64,000 nt of DNA, taken from Metallibacterium scheffleri. Lineage in GTDB: Bacteria; Pseudomonadota; Gammaproteobacteria; Xanthomonadales; Rhodanobacteraceae. The translations under genes and the position numbers were made by a program. The notes under the pieces are model-generated. The model worked only from the letters and a program-made list of their open reading frames with translations. It was not told the DNA's origin and searched no databases. The stretch is taken from positions 310,001 through 374,000 of the forward strand of contig NZ_LDOS01000002.1 of the NCBI RefSeq assembly GCF_002077135.1. The letters run 5' to 3'. Shown one piece after another: positions 54,350-64,000 of this stretch; position 1 is the stretch's first letter, and the number at the start of each line of letters is the position of its first letter.

Positions 54350-56785
54350 TCACCTTCGCCGCGGAGCCGGCACCAGCAGCAGCGTGTGCTGCGCCGGTCC
54401 GGGCCGCAGCGGCGTGGCTTGACCCTTGGCCCAGGCTTGCCAGCCGGCGTCGTAGTAGGGCGACAAGGGGTTGTCGCTCTGGCCGCCGGGCATGTGCAGG
54501 TAACTTTCGGCCAGGTGCCCGGGCATGATGCCGAAGCGTTCCGAGGCACCGAAGGCGGGGGCTTGCACGCGTGGCATGTTGCTGTCGCCGGGCAGTTGCG
54601 TGCGCGGCTGATCGATCAACCAGCGCAGCGGCACGGGCAGCGCCGCGGACAGCGGGTGATCGATGCGCGTGGTGTTGCGCCGGCCCCAGGTTTGCGCGGC
54701 GATGCCGCCGGGTGCCTTGGCGAAATCATCAGCAACCTGCTGCGCGCAGTCGGCGAGCAGCGCGTCCCAGCTCGGATAGCGGCGATCGAGCAGCCACGGC
54801 GGGCGTTGTGTCACCAGTGTCCACACCGCGTATTCGCGGGTGTCGCCGCCGGGCCAGACGAAGTGCGGGTAACGCGCCTTGACGCGCGCCACGAAGGGCG
54901 CCAGCACGGCTTCGATGACCTTCTCGCGGAAGGCGCGCGCGGCGTGGTAGGCCACGCTGTCGATGCCGGCGCGGCCGCTCCAGGTCTGCGTGGCGGCGGC
55001 CAGCGCGCGCAGTCGCGGTGGCTGCGGATTCTGCGTGAGCGTGTCGCGCAGCAGGCCGTACCAGTGCTGCATGAACACGGCGCGGTCGTCGAGCTGGATG
55101 TCGAGCATGTCCTGCGGGCTGAAGCGCTGGCGCGCGTTCAAGTCATCGCGCAGTTGCTGCGCGCGCGCGCCGAGGTCGTAGCCGCCGTTGCCTTCCAGCG
55201 CCAGCGCGGCGCCGCCGAGCACGCGATTGTTGGCGGTCCACAGGCGGCCATCGGGCGGATCGACGATGCGCGGATAGTCGGCCGGCGCCAGCCAGCCCGT
55301 CCAGCCCACGCCAGGCTGCGAGAAATCGGCGGGCAGGTTCGCATCAAAACCCCGCCGCAGCGGGATCGCGTCGCCGGCGAGGGTCCAGCCGATGTGGCCC
55401 TGCGCGTCGCCGACGATGAAGTTCTGCGGCGGGATGCCCAGGGTCGGCGCGATCGCCAGCGCCTGATCGACGCTGGTCGCGGTCTCAAGGTGCAGCAGAT
55501 CGAGATTGACCGCGCGCGGATGCAGCGCGATCCAGTCCATGGCCAGCGGCGTGCCGTGCGGGCCATGCGCCATGATCGGTCCCCAGATCGTGTCGCGCAC
55601 GATCAGTGGCACCGGCTTGGCGCCGGCCACCTCGATCACCTCGTGATGCACGCGCAGCGTGGCCCAGCCGCCGGGCACGCGGTAGCGCGCGGGATCGGCG
55701 GGATCGCGCCGCACGCGCACCCAGTCGCGCCACTTGCCGTAGCTGTCGGTGAAGCCCCAGGCGATATGGCCATTGGTGCCGGCCACCAGCAGCGGCGCGC
55801 CGGGCAGGGTGACGCCGTCGAGCGTGATTTCGCGCGCGCGATCGGCGGGGTCGGGATAGCGCAATTCGGCGCGATACCAGATGTTGGGCACGCCCAGGCC
55901 GAGGTGCATGTCGTTGGCGACGATGGCCGCGCCGCTGGCGGTGAGCTGGCCGCTCACGGCGAAACTGTTGCTGCCGATCACCGCGTGCTCATGCAAGGCC
56001 GTGGCCAGCGCCGCGGCTTGCAGCGCGGGCGCCGGCGGCGCGCTGCGCAGATCGAACACGCTGGCGTCGGGCAAGGGCACCGGCGTCGACGGCATGCCTT
56101 GCAGCGGGGCTTCCCAGCGCGGGTCAGGCGCGGTCAGGAACGCGACCAGTGGCTCCGGCAGCACCACTTGCAGGCGTGCGCGCTGCACGGCATTGAAGCG
56201 CGGCGTGGTCAGGTCCAGGTACATGGCATCGACGACGAGGATGCTGTCCGCCGGCGTCCACGGTCGCGGTTTCTTGCGCAGCAACAGGTATTCCCAGGGA
56301 CGCACGTCCAGCGCGTCGAGTCCGGCGTTGACGCCGCGCGCGTAGGCATCGAGCAGGCCGCGCTGGTCCGCCGGCAGTTGCGCGACGATGCGCTGCGCCA
56401 GCGCGCGGAAGCGGTACGCACGGTTGGCGCGATCGAGCTTCAGCGCCGCCGGCCCGACCAGCGCGGACAGCTCGCCAGCGGCGGCGCGGCGCATCAGGTC
56501 CATCTCGAAAAAGCGTTCCTGACCGTGCACGAAGCCCAGCGCATAGGCGAGGTCGATGCGGTTGCGCGCGCTGATGCGCGCGACTCCCAGCGCATCGCGT
56601 TGCACTTGCACCGGCGCGGCCAGGCCGGGCAGCACTTGGTGCCCATCCAGGCGTGGGCGGCTGCCGGCCAGCAGCAGCCACGCCGCGGCGAACGCCAGCA
56701 ACAGCAGCGCCAGCAGTGCGGTGGCGCTCCAGCCCAGGCGTCGGCGCCAGCGCGCGCGTGGTGTGGTGTTTGCCGTGGCGTTCAT
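54350..56785 (-). CDS. Penicillin acylase family (Ntn) amidase
   Basis: Periplasmic N-terminal-nucleophile amidohydrolase of 811 residues, made as a precursor cut into alpha and beta chains. Members hydrolyse penicillin G, acyl-homoserine lactones or other amides. It starts with a basic N-terminus and one hydrophobic helix (SATALLALLLLAFAAAWLLL). The alpha chain includes YALGFVHGQERFFEMDLMRR and AAAGELSALVG. Self-cleavage is expected before Ser272 in HAVIGSNSFAVSG, giving the beta-chain nucleophile. LLVAGTNGHIAWGFTDSYGK and IGWTLAGDAIPLR are also typical. The tail FGIMPGHLAESYLHMPGG and QSDNPLSPYYDAGW is duplicated at 52597. ATG 56785 was preferred to 56824; both are weakly served by ribosome sites. 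The substrate is unknown. Confidence 0.9.
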   Translation of the reverse strand: MNATANTTPRARWRRRLGWSATALLALLLLAFAAAWLLLAGSRPRLDGHQVLPGLAAPVQVQRDALGVARISARNRIDLAYALGFVHGQERFFEMDLMRRAAAGELSALVGPAALKLDRANRAYRFRALAQRIVAQLPADQRGLLDAYARGVNAGLDALDVRPWEYLLLRKKPRPWTPADSILVVDAMYLDLTTPRFNAVQRARLQVVLPEPLVAFLTAPDPRWEAPLQGMPSTPVPLPDASVFDLRSAPPAPALQAAALATALHEHAVIGSNSFAVSGQLTASGAAIVANDMHLGLGVPNIWYRAELRYPDPADRAREITLDGVTLPGAPLLVAGTNGHIAWGFTDSYGKWRDWVRVRRDPADPARYRVPGGWATLRVHHEVIEVAGAKPVPLIVRDTIWGPIMAHGPHGTPLAMDWIALHPRAVNLDLLHLETATSVDQALAIAPTLGIPPQNFIVGDAQGHIGWTLAGDAIPLRRGFDANLPADFSQPGVGWTGWLAPADYPRIVDPPDGRLWTANNRVLGGAALALEGNGGYDLGARAQQLRDDLNARQRFSPQDMLDIQLDDRAVFMQHWYGLLRDTLTQNPQPPRLRALAAATQTWSGRAGIDSVAYHAARAFREKVIEAVLAPFVARVKARYPHFVWPGGDTREYAVWTLVTQRPPWLLDRRYPSWDALLADCAQQVADDFAKAPGGIAAQTWGRRNTTRIDHPLSAALPVPLRWLIDQPRTQLPGDSNMPRVQAPAFGASERFGIMPGHLAESYLHMPGGQSDNPLSPYYDAGWQAWAKGQATPLRPGPAQHTLLLVPAPRRR

Positions 56786-56964
56786 GTGGATGGAGTTCCC
56801 GTGCACTGCGCGCAAGTGTGTCATGCGTCTTGTGCCAGCGTGGTTGCGCTGCAGCGATGGAGATTTCACGTGCCAATAGCTTGACCGTTGGCGCGCATCC
56901 CGCGCGAACGAGGCTTGTGTGCGTTGCGTGGCAGGTCGTTGTGTTCCATGCCGTTGCCACCGCG

Positions 56965-57775
56965 CGTTGTCATCCTTAGCATCGCGAAGGATCTCGCTGT
57001 GGCGCTTGCGCTGACTCTGGCGCGTGGACGATCGCTCTTGCGCGTGGCATCGCAAGCTTGCCCTGTTCCGTGCGGACGCCGCCGCGCGGGTTACTTTCCT
57101 CTTGGGGAAAGTAACCAAAGCCGTCCACGCGACGGCCTGCGCCCCGCTGCGCGGGGTGCCCTGCGCTGCTCACCGGGCGCCTTGTCCGCTTTCGCATCCT
57201 GCTTCGCAGCCAAGCCCGGCCCGCGCCATCCCGGCGCGTGCGCGCAGCGCATACGCTGCGCCCGGCGCGAACTCGTCCATCCCTGGGCTCGAACAGGCGC
57301 GCCTTGCTCTCGCGCCCGACTGCGCTGCTCGGCGCTGGCCAACGCTGGCAACGGCAACAGCAACGGCCACGGCAACGGCAACAGCAACAGCGCGAGCATG
57401 CGCTGGCCTTGGTTCTTGATCTTCATCCCCCTTCGGCAGCAGCGGGACTGCGCGGGACGAGCACGAAGTGTGAGCGCGCGGGGTGAGGCAGCCACGGCTG
57501 CCGAACGCCCGCAACACGATGTTGCGGGCCGGACGATCCGGCCCGTGCAGGATGCACGGACCGAGATCGCGCTCACGCGCCGTAGGCCAGGGATGGCCAT
57601 CGGCGCGCCCCGCACAGGCACGCGGACCCGCGCAGCGGGCGCTGTGGTCGGGGTCGGCTTTCTTTGGTTCCTTTTCTTTGCCGACCCAAAGAAAGGAACC
57701 CGCGCGGCGGCAGCCGCACGGAACAAGGGAGCCTTGCCAAGCCCAGCGCAAGAACGGTCGTTCACGTACAACGCA
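56965..57775. repeat. Repeat element with long imperfect terminal inverted repeats
   Basis: The 1.1-kb gap between the acylase and parC genes contains no credible gene. A GTCATCCTTAGCATCGCGA module lies at 56969-57010. From about 57024 to 57110 and, inverted, about 57665 to 57770, two arms match: GTGGACGATCGCTCTTGCG against GTGAACGACCGTTCTTGCG, then TTCCGTGCGG with GCCGCCGCGCGGGTT, then GGTTACTTTCC against GGTTCCTTTCT and a CCAAAG block. The interior (57110-57665) is GC-rich, includes an (ACGGCA)-like stretch near 57350-57390, and gives only low-complexity Arg/Ala-rich frames. Resembles intergenic repeats common in Xanthomonadales. 57776-57919 holds two CTCACC...GGCGCTGCGCGCC copies and no gene. 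Confidence 0.75.
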
Positions 57776-57919
57776 TGCCAAGCAGGTGCGAACCCTCACC
57801 CGGCGCTGCGCGCCCCCTCTCCCGAGGGGAGAGGGGAGAAGAACAGGCGTTGAGGCGCACCCTCACCAGGCGCTGCGCGCCAACATCTCCCATCGGGAGA
57901 GGCAGCGAATCGCCGCCGT

Positions 57920-60160
<2,241 letters not shown>

Positions 60161-60275
60161 GCCGGCAACTGCGAGGCCCGACGCGGGCGAGGCCGGCATT
60201 ATAGGGAGCGGGCACGCCACGCCATGCCGCCGTCTGCACGGAGCGTGCACCGGCGCGGGTTAAACTGGCGCGACG

Positions 60276-62306
<2,031 letters not shown>

Positions 62307-62310
62307 AGCA

Positions 62311-62880
62311 TCAGTCTTGCGTCGTGGCGGGATGCAGGCGCTGCAATGGCAGATCGTGCAGTGCCCAATCCCATGGAAATCGCGGTCCCGGATCGCGCTT
62401 GCGCCACACGCTGAGTTGCGCATTGTCGCTGGCCGGCACGCGCTCGCGGTCGAGATCCTCGTGGCCGGCGATGGCGCGCAGATTCGGCAGGTGCGCATGC
62501 AGGTCGAGCAGCAGCGTGCGCAGCGCGTCGATCTGCGCTTCGGAGTACGCCTCGGCCATGTCCTGGTGGCGGCTGTCCAGCCAGTGCGGCCAGCGCCCGC
62601 GGTTGATCAGCTCGATGCCGATTGAATGTTCGTTGTGGCCGCGTACGTGGTGCGCCACGCGCGCGTCGGGTACGAAGCCATAGCTGCGCCCGTCGCGGTC
62701 GATGTAATAGTGGCCGCTGTTGCCGGCGCCACTGGCATACAGCACGCGCTCGCCATACTCGCGCGCGCTGGCCAGATCGGGCAGCTCGGTACAATGCAGC
62801 ACGATCAGGTCGATGGCCGTGAGCGCGCGCGGCGCCAGCGCTTCGACATAGTGCAGGGGCCAATGGATCACGTCGCTCAT
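62311..62880 (-). CDS. N-acetylmuramoyl-L-alanine amidase, AmpD-like (amidase_2)
   Basis: Zinc amidase of 189 residues. ATG 62880 (MSDVIHWPLHYVE) was chosen over a start 48 bases upstream, which would add poorly conserved residues. The zinc ligands are likely His in IVLHCTELPD, His in HHVRGHNEHSIGIEL and the late Asp/His region GHEDLDRERVPASDN through RDPGPRFPW. No signal peptide is seen, so it is probably cytoplasmic and acts in recycling anhydro-muropeptides as AmpD does. The loop between GHEDLD and RDPGP is longer than in E. coli AmpD, so AmpD identity is uncertain. It converges on uvrB, four bases apart. Confidence 0.82.
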   Translation of the reverse strand: MSDVIHWPLHYVEALAPRALTAIDLIVLHCTELPDLASAREYGERVLYASGAGNSGHYYIDRDGRSYGFVPDARVAHHVRGHNEHSIGIELINRGRWPHWLDSRHQDMAEAYSEAQIDALRTLLLDLHAHLPNLRAIAGHEDLDRERVPASDNAQLSVWRKRDPGPRFPWDWALHDLPLQRLHPATTQD

Positions 62881-62996
62881 CGTCCCTAGTGTCGCATGCG
62901 ATGGGGCTCGCGCGGCGCCTGATACCATCGTGTTTTGCCGATGCCGATGGGCCGTGTCGCGATGCGTAGTCGCTGTATTGATGTTGGAGCCTGGAC

Positions 62997-63524
62997 TTGA
63001 GCGCGGCGCAAGGGTGCGTGGTGCTTTCGCACGGCATGGACAGCGGCCCGCAGGCGACCAAGGTCAGCGCGCTGGCCGTGGCGGCGGCGGCCTGCGGTTG
63101 GCGCAGCGTGCGCATGGACTATCGCGATCTGGATGCACACGGGCTGGCCGCGGCGGTGGCGCCGCGCATCGCGCGGCTGCGTGCCGCCGTGCCGCGCGAC
63201 GCGCGTTGCGTGCTGGTGGGCTCGAGTTTTGGTGCCTTTGTGTCGGGCCTGGTGGCATGCGATCGCGCGGTGGCAGGTGTCTTCCTGCTGGCTACGCCGC
63301 CGCTGATTCCTGGCTACGCGCAGGCTTTCGCCTTGCCCGAAGGCACGCCGGCCTGCCTGGTGCATGGCTGGCGCGATGAGGTGTGCCCGGTCGAGGCGAT
63401 GTTCAATGTGGCGCGCGCTTATCGCGCCGAGATGCTGCTGCTGGACGATGATCACCGCCTGGGCGCGCATGTCGATATCATCGCCGCGCAGTTCGCGCGA
63501 TTTCTGGCGCGCATCGCCGCATGA
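62997..63524 (+). CDS. Alpha/beta hydrolase family protein
   Basis: Small cytoplasmic hydrolase of 175 residues. A TTG start at 62997 is supported by GGAG seven bases upstream and by the first strand beginning immediately (GCVVLSHGMDSGPQATK). The nucleophile elbow is VLVGSSFGAFVSG with a GxSxG serine. The later acid is probably Asp in LVHGWRDEVCPVEA and the histidine that in LLLDDDHRLGAHVD. The size is at the lower end of the fold, like YqiA/RBBP9-type hydrolases. Substrate is unknown. It overlaps the next gene by four bases. Confidence 0.85.
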   Translation: MSAAQGCVVLSHGMDSGPQATKVSALAVAAAACGWRSVRMDYRDLDAHGLAAAVAPRIARLRAAVPRDARCVLVGSSFGAFVSGLVACDRAVAGVFLLATPPLIPGYAQAFALPEGTPACLVHGWRDEVCPVEAMFNVARAYRAEMLLLDDDHRLGAHVDIIAAQFARFLARIAA

Positions 63525-64000
63525 GCACGCTGTTCATCACCTGCGCCAAAGGGCTGGAAGAACTGCTGCGCGATGAGCTGACCCGGCTGGGGCTGGCACA
63601 GGCGCGCGCCACGGTGGCTGGCGTGCATCTGGCGGGCGGACTGGAGGCGGCGTATCGCGTTTGCCTATATTCGCGTCTGGCCAGCCGCGTGCTGTTGCCG
63701 CTGGCGCAGTTCGCTGCCGAAGATGCGCGCGCCCTGCACGCCGGCGTGCAGGGCATCGACTGGTCCGCGCTGCTGGCACCCGAAGGCAGCCTGACGGTCG
63801 ACGCCAACCTCAGTCAGAGCACGCTGACACACAGCCAGTTCGCCGCGCAGACGGTCAAGGATGCCATCGTCGATCAATTTCGCGACGCGTATGGCGTGCG
63901 TCCCAGCGTGGACCGCGAGCAGCCCGACGTGCGCGTGAATCTGCACCTGCGTCGCGATCAGGCGGCGCTGTCGCTGGACTTGTCCGGCGCACCGCTGCAT
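63521..64000 (+). CDS. rlmL: 23S rRNA guanine methyltransferase RlmL/RlmKL, N-terminal part (3' truncated)
   Basis: The gene runs off the right edge with 160 codons visible. The product begins MSTLFITCAKGLEELLRDEL, the characteristic start of RlmL/RlmKL, which methylates G2445 (and, in the fused form, G2069) of 23S rRNA. A ferredoxin-like N-terminal domain (VAGVHLAGGLEAAYRVCLYS, RLASRVLLPLAQF) is followed by a THUMP domain (TLTHSQFAAQTVKDAIVDQF, DVRVNLHLRRDQAALSLDLS). The methyltransferase domains lie outside the window. The ATG at 63521 overlaps the hydrolase stop (ATGA), suggesting translational coupling. Confidence 0.92.
   Translation, partial: MSTLFITCAKGLEELLRDELTRLGLAQARATVAGVHLAGGLEAAYRVCLYSRLASRVLLPLAQFAAEDARALHAGVQGIDWSALLAPEGSLTVDANLSQSTLTHSQFAAQTVKDAIVDQFRDAYGVRPSVDREQPDVRVNLHLRRDQAALSLDLSGAPLH

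Noticed and set aside
56786-57118. N-terminal extension of the penicillin acylase by over 100 residues
   Set aside because: The added part reads through repeat DNA and has no conserved features; a membrane anchor/signal begins right after the start at 56785.
57024-57799. Several Arg/Ala-rich frames of 80-230 codons
   Set aside because: They overlap each other on both strands inside the inverted-repeat element and show no protein features; such frames are commonly mis-annotated in repeats of related genomes.

Overview
The window reads as chromosomal DNA of a GC-rich gammaproteobacterium of the Xanthomonadales, most likely Rhodanobacteraceae (Rhodanobacter or Metallibacterium-like). This is inferred from a fused LysA/LysC aspartokinase-DAP decarboxylase, the MurD2-MurL route to D-Glu muropeptides, copper nitrite reductase with a C-terminal cytochrome c, a TonB-receptor/tryptophan-halogenase-like/GH13/GH31 sugar locus under a LacI regulator, and abundant intergenic repeats of the TCATTCCCGCGCAGGCGGGAAT type. 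No rRNA, tRNA, CRISPR array, intact insertion sequence or prophage was seen. Genes are tightly packed on both strands.

Layout. 1-2.4 kb: end of a denitrification/copper operon (nirK-cytochrome c fusion, nirV-like FGE protein, SCO copper chaperone). 2.5-5.7 kb: pyruvate kinase, a TonB-C-like secreted protein and class I fructose-bisphosphate aldolase, closed by a strong terminator. 5.7-12.9 kb: an outer-membrane barrel protein, a GlyGly-CTERM subtilase-like protease, and lptG-lptF divergent from pepA. 13-19.9 kb: lysAC, murL and murD2 (lysine/DAP and peptidoglycan precursor supply), then a cytochrome b561. 20-25.7 kb: tamB and tamA. 26-43.3 kb: a large alpha-glucan utilisation locus. It holds a sugar porter, a GH13 glucosidase, a TonB-dependent receptor, a halogenase-like flavoprotein, a lipoprotein GH13 amylase, a GH31 glucosidase, a six-hairpin glycosidase-like protein, an SLC45-type MFS transporter and a LacI regulator. 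Three copies of the palindrome TGAATACGTATKCA lie in front of its transcription units. 43.4-51.2 kb: DUF488, queA, a DUF455 ferritin-like gene broken by an in-frame amber codon, an S9 peptidase, a TacA/TacT-type toxin-antitoxin pair and the ABC-F protein Uup. 51.7-56.8 kb: a rusticyanin-like blue copper protein, then an ECF sigma/membrane-protein cassette flanked by two copies of the 3' end of a penicillin acylase gene. 56.8-57.9 kb: a gene-free repeat element bounded by long imperfect inverted repeats. 57.9-64 kb: parC, uvrB, an AmpD-like amidase, an alpha/beta hydrolase and the start of rlmL/rlmKL.

How the genes work together. In the glucan locus the TonB receptor would bring maltodextrins across the outer membrane. 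The exported GH13, GH31 and six-hairpin enzymes would trim them, the two MFS carriers would import the products, and the cytoplasmic GH13 glucosidase would finish them. Pyruvate kinase and aldolase supply central glycolysis nearby. The most notable irregularities are the mosaic base composition of the TonB receptor, the amber-interrupted DUF455 gene, the gene-end duplication around the sigma cassette, a frameshifted XRE regulator remnant and the inverted-repeat element at 57 kb.
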